Source: Mollicutes bacterium (GTDB taxonomy: Bacteria; Bacillota_I; Bacilli_A; Izemoplasmatales; Izemoplasmataceae). Taken from it: a stretch of 64,000 bases of DNA. Shown here piece after piece: positions 28,058 to 37,436 of the stretch. Each line of letters starts with the position of its first letter. Position 1 is the stretch's first letter. The notes under the pieces are model-generated. The model saw nothing but the letters and a program-made list of their open reading frames with translations, did not search any database and was not told the DNA's origin. The translations under genes were made by a program, and so were the position numbers. The stretch is taken from positions 1 through 64,000 of the forward strand of contig PWEL01000026.1 in assembly GCA_003553945.1 (NCBI GenBank). Direction: 5' to 3'.

Positions 28058-29122
28058 TCACACGTTGGCTTTGATGGTTCTCAGCGTGTCGGCATCCATC
28101 GAGCGTACAAGTGCAAGAAGCATCGCCTTGACGGCCTCATAGTCGTTCTCATGAATCATGGACGTGGTCGAATGGATATATCTTGCCGGCATGCCGATGG
28201 TCGCAACGACGACACCGCCTCTTGAAAGCTGCGCCCGTGCGGCATCGGTGCCGCCCTTGGACTGATAGTACTGATAGGTGATGTCGTGTCGCTTCGCGAG
28301 ATGCTCGATATGCGCCTTCATGCCTCTGTGCATGATGGCGTTGGGGTCGTAGAAACGCATGAGAAAGCCTTCATTCAGCTTTCCGCTGATCTCATCGCCG
28401 CCGAAGGAGTCCTGGCAGGGCGATGCGTCCACTGCGATGAACACATCGGGGTTGACGCGATGCGTGGCTGTCTTGGCGCCCTTGAGGCCCGCTTCCTCCT
28501 GCACGGTGGCACCCGCGTAGAGGCTGCAGGGAAGGGCTTCGTCCTTGAGCGCCTTCAGGATCTCGACCGACATGCCGCAGCCGAGACGGTCATCCCATGC
28601 CTTCGATATGTATTTCTTTCCATCCTTCGTCGTCACATACTGATTGCGGGGGATGATCTGCTGGCCGATTCTTACACCCAGCTCCTCGGCATGCTCCTTG
28701 GATTCGGCGCCGATGTCGAGCTTGAGCTCGTCAAAGGGAAGCGATGCCTCCTGTTTCTTCCCGCGTGTAAGGTGCGGGGGCTTGGAGGCGGTGACGCCGG
28801 GAATCTCTTCCAAATCGTCCGTATAGATGATCATATGCTGCGAGAGGAACACATCCCCTTTCACGCCGCCGAGCGGACGCATCTTGACAAGCCCCTCTTC
28901 CGTGATGCCGCTCACCATGGCGCCGACTTCGTCCATATGGCCGGCGACCATCACTCTCGGACCGTCGGAATCGATGTTGATGCCTCCGAAGATGGACCCG
29001 AGACGGTCCTCCACAAGCGTCTGTGCATTCGGTTCGATCTGACGCTTGAGATAGCGTTTGACATGATGTTCGAAACTCGGGGCGCCGGGAATGCTGACCA
29101 GCGTTTCGTACAGTGAATTCAT
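28058..29122 (-). CDS. M42 family metallopeptidase (glutamyl aminopeptidase-like)
   Basis: VMVAGHMDEVGAMV; AWDDRLGCGMSVEIL; ATVQEEAGLKGAKTA. Confidence 0.93.
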   Translation of the reverse strand: MNSLYETLVSIPGAPSFEHHVKRYLKRQIEPNAQTLVEDRLGSIFGGINIDSDGPRVMVAGHMDEVGAMVSGITEEGLVKMRPLGGVKGDVFLSQHMIIYTDDLEEIPGVTASKPPHLTRGKKQEASLPFDELKLDIGAESKEHAEELGVRIGQQIIPRNQYVTTKDGKKYISKAWDDRLGCGMSVEILKALKDEALPCSLYAGATVQEEAGLKGAKTATHRVNPDVFIAVDASPCQDSFGGDEISGKLNEGFLMRFYDPNAIMHRGMKAHIEHLAKRHDITYQYYQSKGGTDAARAQLSRGGVVVATIGMPARYIHSTTSMIHENDYEAVKAMLLALVRSMDADTLRTIKANV

Positions 29123-29123
29123 C

Positions 29124-29762
29124 CTATTCCTCCTCGTATGTAGCGATCAGTTTGTATATGGGGCCGTTCTTGGAATACCGCTCTTCAAACTCCGTCATGA
29201 TGTTCGCCTTCATCTTATCGGCATGCAGATCCAGCGAGAGGAACTGAAAGTCCCACCCCAGGCGATTGAATTGCTTGATGCTGTAGGCGAAGAGCTTGCG
29301 GTTGTCGGTCTTGAATTCGATCCGCCCCTTCGGCTTCAGAAGCCTCGCGAAGGCTCGAAGACTGTCCGGATGCGTCAGACGACGCTTCTCGTGACGGGCC
29401 TTGGGCCAGGGGTCGGGAAAATTCAAGAAGATCGCATCGATGCTGTCTTTGTCGAAGCACTCCTCGATATACGCAGCGTCCATGCGCACTAGGAAAAGAT
29501 TGTCCAAGGGATCGCCGAGGACGCGTTCAAGAGCGCGGACAATGACGCTGTCGAAACGTTCGATGGCGATATGGTTATCTTCAGGATGTCGCTTCGCTCT
29601 CTCGTGAGAAAAGCGTCCCTTCCCGGCACCGATCTCCACCATAAGTGGTGCATCGTTTTCAAACAGACGGTTGAACTGCCGTTCACCGCCCTCATAATCG
29701 ACAATCAGTTCGGGGTGACGGCGGATCTTCTCCTTCGCATAAGGCACATTGCGCAGTCTCAT
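29124..29762 (-). CDS. trmB: tRNA (guanine-N7-)-methyltransferase
   Basis: MVEIGAGKGRF; FLNFPDPWPKARHEKRRLTHP. Confidence 0.95.
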   Translation of the reverse strand: MRLRNVPYAKEKIRRHPELIVDYEGGERQFNRLFENDAPLMVEIGAGKGRFSHERAKRHPEDNHIAIERFDSVIVRALERVLGDPLDNLFLVRMDAAYIEECFDKDSIDAIFLNFPDPWPKARHEKRRLTHPDSLRAFARLLKPKGRIEFKTDNRKLFAYSIKQFNRLGWDFQFLSLDLHADKMKANIMTEFEERYSKNGPIYKLIATYEEE

Positions 29763-29813
29763 GAGGCATCACCACCGCCATTATGACAAAATCCCGGCTT
29801 ATTTCTACGACCT

Positions 29814-31181
29814 TTACGCTTTTTTCTCATCATTTCGGCGGGTCAGGGAATAGATGGCCTCCATATAGATGGCCGTGGCCTCGATGAGGTCGTCGATATA
29901 GATATGCTCGTCCTTCTGATGCTGGAGGTCCTCCCTCTCCGGCATGACAGGGCCGAAAGCGACGCCCTTATCGAGCGCGCGGGCATAGGTGCCGCCGCCG
30001 ATGGTCTTGGGCGGCGTCTCATAGTCGTTGGTGATCTTGCGGTAGGAAGTGAGCAGCCCCTCGACCAGAGGGTCTTTGGGGTCGACATAATGCAGGGGCA
30101 GCTGGAACTTCTTCTCATAGGAAAGCCCATACCTTCTGGCCGCGGCGGAGAGTCTCTTTGCCGTCGCGTTGAGACTGAAGTCCTTGGGATAGCGGATATT
30201 GCTCAGGATACTGGCGCCGTTCTCATCATAGGAGAACACCGCCGGATTGATTGTGAGGTGCTTCATCGTATCATCGGCGGTCGCGATGCCGAGTTTCTCG
30301 CCGTAAGGGTCGAAACAGAGCTGTTCCTTGATGAAGTGGATGAAACGGTTGTCCAGATGCTCGCTCAGAAAACGCGCCAGGATGAAGGCGGCGTTCACGC
30401 CAAGATGCGGGCTCATGGCATGGGCCGATTTGCCGTGCACCTTGTAGACACCCTTTTTGACACTTCCCTTGTATCCGTGATGCTTAAGGAAGTCCCTGAA
30501 GGGTTTCTCCAGATCGATATCCAGACGGCACTCGGCGACATCAGGAACGATATTATGCCGCTTCCCCGCCTTGAAGTAAGAAAGTGCATCATCCTCGAAA
30601 GGTCCGGTGAATTCAAAGTTATAGATGCCCTTCTCGCCATGAATCAAGGGAAAGTCCGCATCAGGGGAGAACCCCTGATCGGGCATGGTTTCATGCTTGA
30701 AATATGTATTGATGCCCCGCCAAGCGGTCTCCTCGTCCGTGCCCATGATCAACCGGACACGTCTGTGGAAGGTCACATCCAGCTCCTTGAGAAACTTGAG
30801 TGCGAAATAGGCCGCTATCAACGGGCCCTTGTCATCGACCGCACCCCGGGCGTAGAGTTTTCCGTCCTTGACTACGGGGGAGAAGGGAGGATTGGTCCAT
30901 CCTTCTTCGGCCGGGACGACATCGAGATGAGCGAGGATGCCCAGGATTTCCTCTCCCTCGCCGTATTCGATATGGCCTGCGTGATTCTGGACGTTCTTCG
31001 TCGCGAAACCGTCCTTCTCACCGAGCTTGAGCATATGTTCAAGCGCTTGCTGAATACCTTTCCCGAAGGGGGCGTCGCTTTGAGGGTCATACGCCTCGAA
31101 CACGCTCTTGATACGGCAAAGCGATTTGACTTCCTTGATGATCGGGGTCCGGTGCTCTTTCACATAAGTAAGGAAATCCAT
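29814..31181 (-). CDS. pepV: M20 family dipeptidase (PepV/Sapep-like)
   Basis: ILAHLDVVPAEEGWTNPPFSPVVKDGKLYARGAVDDKGPLIAAYFALK; MGTDEETAWRGINTYF. Confidence 0.92.
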   Translation of the reverse strand: MDFLTYVKEHRTPIIKEVKSLCRIKSVFEAYDPQSDAPFGKGIQQALEHMLKLGEKDGFATKNVQNHAGHIEYGEGEEILGILAHLDVVPAEEGWTNPPFSPVVKDGKLYARGAVDDKGPLIAAYFALKFLKELDVTFHRRVRLIMGTDEETAWRGINTYFKHETMPDQGFSPDADFPLIHGEKGIYNFEFTGPFEDDALSYFKAGKRHNIVPDVAECRLDIDLEKPFRDFLKHHGYKGSVKKGVYKVHGKSAHAMSPHLGVNAAFILARFLSEHLDNRFIHFIKEQLCFDPYGEKLGIATADDTMKHLTINPAVFSYDENGASILSNIRYPKDFSLNATAKRLSAAARRYGLSYEKKFQLPLHYVDPKDPLVEGLLTSYRKITNDYETPPKTIGGGTYARALDKGVAFGPVMPEREDLQHQKDEHIYIDDLIEATAIYMEAIYSLTRRNDEKKA

Positions 31182-31269
31182 CTTCCATCACCTCTTTCGA
31201 TGCTTCAAATCTTATCACGAGCAGGGAGGATTATCAACGGTAAGACAAGGGAAATAAAGTCTTTAAGAC

Positions 31270-31297
31270 TTGACATATGAAAGTTCAATCATATAAA
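31270..31297 (+). promoter_or_regulatory. Promoter of P-type ATPase/ArsR operon with overlapping palindrome
   Basis: TTGACA - 16 nt - TATAAA; perfect inverted repeat ATATGA-N8-TCATAT at 31275-31294. Confidence 0.7.
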
Positions 31298-31343
31298 ATG
31301 ACCTTGCATACTCGAATAGAACCGGACTAAAGTTGGTGCATAT

Positions 31344-33425
31344 ATGGTCAAGAAAGTAATCATGAAGAACCTCGTCTGCACCGGATGCGCCGCAAGCATA
31401 GAGAAGGAGCTGGTGAAACAGCTCGGCTATGTCCACTCCGCCAGTTTCAATTTCGCCAGTCAGACCATGCTTTTAGAAGTGGACGAAGACTACGACGAGG
31501 CAAGCGCCATTGAAGAGATCCAAAACATCGTCGACAGCGTCGAGAGCGGTGTCGATGTCTTTCCTTATGAGCAGCGCAACACCGTCAAGACCAAAACCTT
31601 CATCAAAACCTACAGATATGTCCTCATCGGGGCGCTGATCTATGTCATCGGCGCCCTGTTCGGACATTTCGAGATCTTAAGGCCACGCCTCAACGTCCTC
31701 TACTGGATCGGCTATATGCTCCTCGCCCACAAGATCATCCACAATGCCTATCTGGGCTTGAAACGCAGCGATTTCTTCAACGAGAACACCCTCATGTTCA
31801 TCGCCACCTTCGCCGCGATGCTCATAGAAAAACCCTACGAGGCGGCGCTGGTCATTGTCTTCTACTCCATCGGCGAACACCTTCAGCACCGCGCCGTCGA
31901 ACAGTCCAAGAACGAGATCAGCTCACTTATGGACCTTCACGTCGACTACGCCAACGTCATCGAGAACGGCGATGTCCGCATCAAAGACCCCATGAGCGTA
32001 CAGGTTGGCGACCGGCTCGTCGTCAAAAAGGGGGAGAAGATCCCCGCCGACGGCGTCATCGTCAAGGGACGCTCCACCTTCAACACGAGCGCCTTGACCG
32101 GTGAATCGAAACTCCGCGAGGCGGAGGAGGGGGATTACATCCTCAGCGGGAACATCAACGTCGGCGAAGTCATTGAACTAAAAGCCGAGAAGGAATACAG
32201 CGACTCCACCATCGCCAGAATCATCGACATCATCGAGAACGCCACCAACAAAAAGGCGAAAACAGAGAATTTCATCACCCGCTTCGCCCGTTACTACACC
32301 CCCGTCGTCACCGCGCTCGCTTTCCTGATCTTCCTCATTCCTACCCTGATTCAGCCGGCGCAGGCCGAGGAATACATCTTCAGAGCCGCCATCTTCCTCG
32401 TCATCAGCTGCCCCTGCGCCCTAGTGCTCTCCATTCCGCTCTCCTACTTCGCGGGCATCGGTGCGAGCGCGAAAGAAGGCATCCTCTTCAAGGGCTCCAA
32501 CTATCTCGACATGCTCAACGATGTCGACACCATCGGCATAGACAAGACCGGCACTCTGACCCACGGGAATTTCGAAGTCGCGGGCTTCACCAGCCTGAAG
32601 ACGCTCAAACTCGCGGCCTCAGTGGAAAAGTACTCGAATCATCCCATTGCGTCATCCATCATCGAGGCCTACCCCGGAGAGATGGAGACATTCGAAAGCA
32701 TTGAAGAGATGGCCGGCATGGGCATCAAGGCGAGCGATGAAACCCGCGAGATCCTCGTCGGCAACCGCAAGCTGCTTGAGGAGCACGGCATCGAAGGCAT
32801 CGAGAAAAAAGATGCGGCGGGCACGAATATCTTCGTCGCTGAAAACGGCACCTACATCGGACGCGTCGTCGTCAAGGACCAGATACGCGACACCTCCAGA
32901 AGTGTCATGAAACGTCTCAAACAAAAAGCCCATATCACAATGCTCACCGGAGATAACGAGGCCACGGCCAGTGAAGTCGCCTATGACGTAGGCAACATCG
33001 GCTATGCGCATAACCTCATGCCCGAAGACAAGATCCACATCTTCAACGCCCTCCCTTCAGAAGGGCGGAAAGTCTACGTGGGCGACGGCATCAACGACGC
33101 CCCTCTGATCAGGAACGCAGATGTCGGCATCGCCATGGGAGAAGGCAGCGAACTCGCCATAGATGTCGCCGATGTCATTATCATGAACAACGACCTCAGT
33201 CTCTTGGAAAAGGCCTTCCACATCTCGAAAAGGACACGGCGCATCGTCTATCAGAACATCACCATCAGCCTCGGGGTCAAGTTCCTCTTCCTCCTTCTCG
33301 CGGGGTTCGGCGCGACCACGATGCTGATGGCCATTTTTGCGGACGTCGGCATCACGCTCATCGCAGTGCTCAATGCATTAAGATTAATATATAGGAGGAA
33401 AAAGACCTATGGCGAGAATCGATGA
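31344..33425 (+). CDS. Heavy-metal translocating P-type ATPase (CadA/ZntA-like)
   Basis: N-terminal HMA domain with CTGC; SCPCALVLS; DKTGTLTHG; GDGINDAPLIRNADVGIAMG. Confidence 0.94.
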   Translation: MVKKVIMKNLVCTGCAASIEKELVKQLGYVHSASFNFASQTMLLEVDEDYDEASAIEEIQNIVDSVESGVDVFPYEQRNTVKTKTFIKTYRYVLIGALIYVIGALFGHFEILRPRLNVLYWIGYMLLAHKIIHNAYLGLKRSDFFNENTLMFIATFAAMLIEKPYEAALVIVFYSIGEHLQHRAVEQSKNEISSLMDLHVDYANVIENGDVRIKDPMSVQVGDRLVVKKGEKIPADGVIVKGRSTFNTSALTGESKLREAEEGDYILSGNINVGEVIELKAEKEYSDSTIARIIDIIENATNKKAKTENFITRFARYYTPVVTALAFLIFLIPTLIQPAQAEEYIFRAAIFLVISCPCALVLSIPLSYFAGIGASAKEGILFKGSNYLDMLNDVDTIGIDKTGTLTHGNFEVAGFTSLKTLKLAASVEKYSNHPIASSIIEAYPGEMETFESIEEMAGMGIKASDETREILVGNRKLLEEHGIEGIEKKDAAGTNIFVAENGTYIGRVVVKDQIRDTSRSVMKRLKQKAHITMLTGDNEATASEVAYDVGNIGYAHNLMPEDKIHIFNALPSEGRKVYVGDGINDAPLIRNADVGIAMGEGSELAIDVADVIIMNNDLSLLEKAFHISKRTRRIVYQNITISLGVKFLFLLLAGFGATTMLMAIFADVGITLIAVLNALRLIYRRKKTYGENR

Positions 33426-33687
33426 GACCGCAAAGCTTTTCAAGATATACAGCGATGTCACGCGCCTCAGGATCATCGACCTGCTCACGCAGGGTGAGTT
33501 CTGCGTCCAGGATATCTGCAGGCGGCTCTCCCTGCAACAGTCCACGGTGTCACACCAGCTCAAGCTTTTAAGGGACGAGAACGTTGTAACGAGGCGCCGG
33601 GATGGAAAAAATGTCTATTACGCGCTGAAGGACGAACACGTCAGGACCATTTATGAAATGGCGCGCTCGCATGTAGAGGAATGTTAA
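33409..33687 (+). CDS. ArsR/SmtB family metal-sensing repressor
   Basis: LFKIYSDVTRLRIIDLLTQGEFCVQDICRRLSLQQSTVSHQLKLL; C-terminal D-x-H-x10-H-x2-E block (DEHVRTIYEMARSHVEE). Confidence 0.93.
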   Translation: MARIDETAKLFKIYSDVTRLRIIDLLTQGEFCVQDICRRLSLQQSTVSHQLKLLRDENVVTRRRDGKNVYYALKDEHVRTIYEMARSHVEEC

Positions 33688-33725
33688 AAAAAGGTCTTCC
33701 ACCGAAACCGGGGGAAGACCTCTTC
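33687..33725. terminator. Bidirectional intrinsic terminator between arsR-like and tyrS
   Basis: AAAAAAGGTCTTCC-ACCGAAACCGGG-GGAAGACCTCTTCTTT between convergent genes. Confidence 0.8.
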
Positions 33726-33726
33726 T

Positions 33727-34965
33727 TTAGACATGCTTGAGAAGTGCATAGCGCTTCTTGCCGCGCCGTATGACATGGTATGCACCTTCGATGGCGTCTG
33801 AAGGGGCGAGCTCAGTCTCTATATCCTCGATACGCACGTCGTTCACGCGCACCGCGTTCTGCTTGATGAACGTCCGAGCCTCGCGCTTGCTTTTCGCAAG
33901 CGAGGTCTCGACGAGGGCGTCGATGATGTTGATGGGGCCCGCGCTCTCAGCCCACGGCACCCCTTCGAAACCCATCTCGATCTCTTCGGCGCTCAGCGTA
34001 CGGACATCACCGCTGAACAATGCCTGGGTGATGCGTTGAACCTGTTTTAGGGCCTCTTCGCCATGCAGAAGCGTCGTCATCTCCTCGGCTAGCGCCTTCT
34101 GGGCATGCCTCTCATGCGGAGAGGCCGCCATCCGCTCTTCAATATCGGCAATGGTCTCCAAGGAAAGCGATGTGAACTGTTTCAAACGATCGAGTGCCTC
34201 CGCATCGTCGACATTGATCCAATACTGATAGAACGCATAGGGACTTGTGCGGTCGGAATCGAGCCATACAGCGCCATCGGCGGTCTTTCCGAACTTCGAC
34301 CCGTCGCTCTTGGTCAATAAGGGCGCGACAAGCCCGTACGCCTTGGCGTTCGCCCCCCGGCGTCTGCGGATGAGCTCGATGCCGGCAGTGATGTTCCCCC
34401 ACTGGTCCTGGCCGCCGATCTGCAATGTGCAGTTCTCATTCTCAAAAAGCTTGAGATAATCGAGCGCCTGGATGATCTGATAAGAGAACTCCGTGAAACT
34501 GATGCCGCTCTCCAAACGGCTTTTCACACTGTCCTTGGCAAGCATGTCGTTGATCGAGAAATGCTTGCCAATATCACGCAGGAACCCTATGGCGTCATAG
34601 GTTTTCAGCCAGTCATAATTATTCACGATGCGTGCGCCGGGGATGATACGTTTGACCTGCGTTGCGAGCGCCTTCGCGTTCTCGGCGACTTCTTCAAAAT
34701 CAAGAAGCCTGCGCTCCTCCCTCTTGCCGCTCGGGTCACCGATGAGGCCTGTGCCGCCACCCACAAGCAAAATAGGCTGATGCCCCCGCTCAGAAAGCCG
34801 CCTGGCGAGGATGTAGGTCATCAGATGCCCTACGTGCAGGGAGCTATCACTCGGATCCGCGCCGAGATAAAAGGTGACACTCTCCTTTTCGAGACGTTCC
34901 TCCAGGGCTTCGTCCGTAAGGGAATGCAATAATCCGCGCTGTTTCAATTCTTCGATGAGCGTCAT
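33727..34965 (-). CDS. tyrS: Tyrosyl-tRNA synthetase
   Basis: FYLGADPSDSSLHVGHLMT; LLTKSDGSKFGKT (KMSKS-like); start 34965 behind TAGGAGG. Confidence 0.96.
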   Translation of the reverse strand: MTLIEELKQRGLLHSLTDEALEERLEKESVTFYLGADPSDSSLHVGHLMTYILARRLSERGHQPILLVGGGTGLIGDPSGKREERRLLDFEEVAENAKALATQVKRIIPGARIVNNYDWLKTYDAIGFLRDIGKHFSINDMLAKDSVKSRLESGISFTEFSYQIIQALDYLKLFENENCTLQIGGQDQWGNITAGIELIRRRRGANAKAYGLVAPLLTKSDGSKFGKTADGAVWLDSDRTSPYAFYQYWINVDDAEALDRLKQFTSLSLETIADIEERMAASPHERHAQKALAEEMTTLLHGEEALKQVQRITQALFSGDVRTLSAEEIEMGFEGVPWAESAGPINIIDALVETSLAKSKREARTFIKQNAVRVNDVRIEDIETELAPSDAIEGAYHVIRRGKKRYALLKHV

Positions 34966-34974
34966 AGTCAACCT

Positions 34975-35165
34975 CCTATATAAAAAGGTGGCCCGCAAAA
35001 GGACGGACAACACCGCGGTACCACCTTTATTCTGGTCTTCACCAGCACTTCGCGAGATAACGGATCATCCGTCCGCCCTTTAACGGCGGAAGCTCCCAAG
35101 TGTATTTCGCGGCTGTGCGCTCTCAGTTCACAGCACCACTGAGTCTCTTGAAACGCCGAAACCCG
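34975..35165 (-). promoter_or_regulatory. T-box leader (tyrosine) upstream of tyrS
   Basis: AAGGTGGTACCGCGG (35013-35027), specifier TAC at 35102-35104 followed by A, GGGAGC motif; AAAGGTGG...CCACCTTTTT terminator (34982-35028). Confidence 0.93.
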
Positions 35166-36185
35166 CTACTTCTCTTGTTCTTCGCTTTTCGTGCTTCCGC
35201 GCTCCATCACGTCGTGTTCAAGCATGATCATGCGCTCTTCAAGGGTTTCTTGGTTCATGAGCTTGGTAAGCACCCTCATGGAGACTGCGCCGATATCGTA
35301 TATGGGCACGTCGACACACGTAAGGTTGGGTCTTGAAAGGCGCGCATACTTTGTATTCTGAAAGCCGCACACGCCGATATCCTCGGGGATGCGGACCTCA
35401 TTCATGCGGGCGACATTGATGAATGATACGGCGATTGAATCGCGGACTGCGATGACGCCGTCGACCTTGTGATTTCGGAAATATTCATTGAAATGCTCGG
35501 TGTTTACGGAAATCCTGCCGCTTGTCCTCATGATCTGCGGTGCGAGGCGCGCTTCATCCATCGCGCGGAGATAGCCTTTCTCCTTCAAGTCGTTCACCAT
35601 GTACTTGCGCACCGTGGAGACCATGTAGATGTTCTCGCGGCCTTCATCGATGAGTTTCTTGGTAATCTCATAGCCGGCCTTTTCATAATCGATGGAGACG
35701 CTGGGGATTTCATCGCTTTCATGGAAGACAGTGTTCGAGAGGACAATGGGAATCTGATGCTCGTTCTGGATCATCTTGAGGAATTCATGTTGCTTGGTGG
35801 TGATCTCATCGTTCAGATAGAGAATGCCGTCCACCTGTGCGGCGATGATCTCCTTGAGCACCTCTTCCTCGGTCGATTCCTCATTGTCGAGGATATAGAG
35901 CATGATCGAATACTTGTACACCCGGGCGATATCGGCGATACCGTTCATCATCTCCGCTATCGACGCCCGTGACATATCAGGCACTAAAACGGCAACTGTC
36001 GTTGATTTGCGGCTCGCGAGCCCTTTCGCGAAAGCGTTGGGTTTGTAGCCGAGTTCCTCGATGACTCTGAGAACGCGTTCCCTTGTCTCAGGTTTCACCT
36101 TCTCAGGGTTGTTGATGGCCCTCGAGACCGTCGCCAGCGATACCCTGGCGGCACCGGCGACATCATAGATTGTTGCCTTGCTCAT
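35166..36185 (-). CDS. LacI family transcriptional regulator (CcpA-like)
   Basis: MSKATIYDVAGAARVSLATVSRAINNPEKVKPETRERVLRVIEELGYKPN; start 36185. Confidence 0.93.
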   Translation of the reverse strand: MSKATIYDVAGAARVSLATVSRAINNPEKVKPETRERVLRVIEELGYKPNAFAKGLASRKSTTVAVLVPDMSRASIAEMMNGIADIARVYKYSIMLYILDNEESTEEEVLKEIIAAQVDGILYLNDEITTKQHEFLKMIQNEHQIPIVLSNTVFHESDEIPSVSIDYEKAGYEITKKLIDEGRENIYMVSTVRKYMVNDLKEKGYLRAMDEARLAPQIMRTSGRISVNTEHFNEYFRNHKVDGVIAVRDSIAVSFINVARMNEVRIPEDIGVCGFQNTKYARLSRPNLTCVDVPIYDIGAVSMRVLTKLMNQETLEERMIMLEHDVMERGSTKSEEQEK

Positions 36186-36210
36186 GTAACCACCTTCTTC
36201 CTTTGAGGCC

Positions 36211-36239
36211 ATTATAGCACCGAATGAAAATGTTTTCAA
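36211..36239 (-). promoter_or_regulatory. Promoter of lacI-type gene with cre-like operator
   Basis: TTGAAA - 17 nt - TATAAT on minus; inverted repeat TGAAAATGTTTTCA (36225-36238) overlaps -35/spacer. Confidence 0.72.
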
Positions 36240-36264
36240 TTGTTTTCATCGTATTTAAGCCGAA

Positions 36265-36294
36265 TAAAAAAAGCCTTGCAAGAAGGCTTTTTTT
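36265..36294 (-). terminator. Intrinsic terminator of rplS
   Basis: AAAAAAAGCCTTCTTGCAAGGCTTTTTTT on minus strand. Confidence 0.85.
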
Positions 36295-36640
36295 ACCTGC
36301 GTTCCTTGATACGGGACGCTTTTGCGGATCTTCCCCGGATGTAGTTGAGTTTCGCTCGACGGACCTTCCCTTTGCGGATGATGTCAATCTTGGATATGGA
36401 AGGCGAATGAACGGGGAACGTGCGTTCGATGCCGACGCCGAAAGAAATCTTTCGGACAGTGAAGGTTTCACTGATTCCGGACCCTTGACGTTTGATGACT
36501 AGTCCGTCGAAATCCTGGGTTCTTTCACGCGAACCTTCTTTAATGGTGACCGAAACACGCACCTTGTCGCCGGGGCGAAACGGGGGGATATCATCCCTGA
36601 GTTGATCCTTGGTTGCTTCGCTGATCAGGTGTTGAGACAT
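36293..36640 (-). CDS. rplS: 50S ribosomal protein L19
   Basis: [62 protein letters not shown]. Confidence 0.98.
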   Translation of the reverse strand: MSQHLISEATKDQLRDDIPPFRPGDKVRVSVTIKEGSRERTQDFDGLVIKRQGSGISETFTVRKISFGVGIERTFPVHSPSISKIDIIRKGKVRRAKLNYIRGRSAKASRIKERR

Positions 36641-36649
36641 GTGGGGATC

Positions 36650-36718
36650 ACTCCTTATTATTCATTGTTCTTGGAGTGGTTCTCCTCCAGCGGAACAAGG
36701 TTTTGAACAGCGACGGAA
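36650..36718 (-). ncRNA. L19-type ribosomal protein leader upstream of rplS
   Basis: Hairpin TTGTTC..TGGAG..CTCCA..GAACAA (36665-36698) between an internal promoter and rplS. Confidence 0.6.
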
Positions 36719-36747
36719 ATTATAGCATAAATATGATGCATAATCAA
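36719..36747 (-). promoter_or_regulatory. Internal promoter for rplS
   Basis: TTGATT - 17 nt - TATAAT at the 3' end of trmD. Confidence 0.75.
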
Positions 36748-37436
36748 CTGTTTTCTTTTTTCCGGTATGCCTCATACAAGTCCGGCCGGCGCTTCTTTGT
36801 CCTCTCCAGAGCCTTTTCACGCCTCCAGGCAGCGATTTTCGCGTGGTCGCCGGACAAAAGCACATCCGGGACCTTCTTCCCTTCAAACGTGCGGGGCCGT
36901 GTATAATGGGGATACTCGAGGAGCGGTTCGGAAAATGAATCCTCCACCGCGGACGCCTCGTTATTGAGAACCCCGGGAAGAAGTCTCACTACGGAATCAA
37001 TGACGACCAGCGCAGGAACCTCTCCGCCGGTCAGTACATAATCACCGATGGAGACCTCCATGTCGAAATAATCCCTGATACGTTCGTCGAACCCTTCGTA
37101 ATGACCGCAGAGAATGAGGAGGGAGGTGTTCTCAGCAAGTGTGCGCGCCTTCTTCTGATGGTACACGAGTCCCTGGGGGCTCATGAGAATGCGCACCGCT
37201 TCATGGTCAGGATCGATCCCTCTCAAGGCATTGACGACAGGTTCTACCTTGAGCACCATCCCGGCGCCACCGCCGTAGGGATAATCATCAACGCGCCGAT
37301 GCTTGTCCTCACTGTACTCGCGGAAATCATGCACGAAAAAACGCACATGCCCATCTTGTTGTGCCCGATGAAGAATGGAAGCGTTGATGAAAGGCTTTAT
37401 AACCTCGGGGAACAATGTCAGAATATCAATTCTCAT
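36744..37436 (-). CDS. trmD: tRNA (guanine-N1-)-methyltransferase
   Basis: MRIDILTLFPEVIKPFINASI; LCGHYEGFDERI; SIGDYVLTGGE. Confidence 0.97.
   Translation of the reverse strand: MRIDILTLFPEVIKPFINASILHRAQQDGHVRFFVHDFREYSEDKHRRVDDYPYGGGAGMVLKVEPVVNALRGIDPDHEAVRILMSPQGLVYHQKKARTLAENTSLLILCGHYEGFDERIRDYFDMEVSIGDYVLTGGEVPALVVIDSVVRLLPGVLNNEASAVEDSFSEPLLEYPHYTRPRTFEGKKVPDVLLSGDHAKIAAWRREKALERTKKRRPDLYEAYRKKENS

Noticed and set aside
29904-31280. 458-aa plus-strand ORF opposite pepV
   Set aside because: Antisense shadow of a well supported M20 peptidase; composition typical of complementary frames
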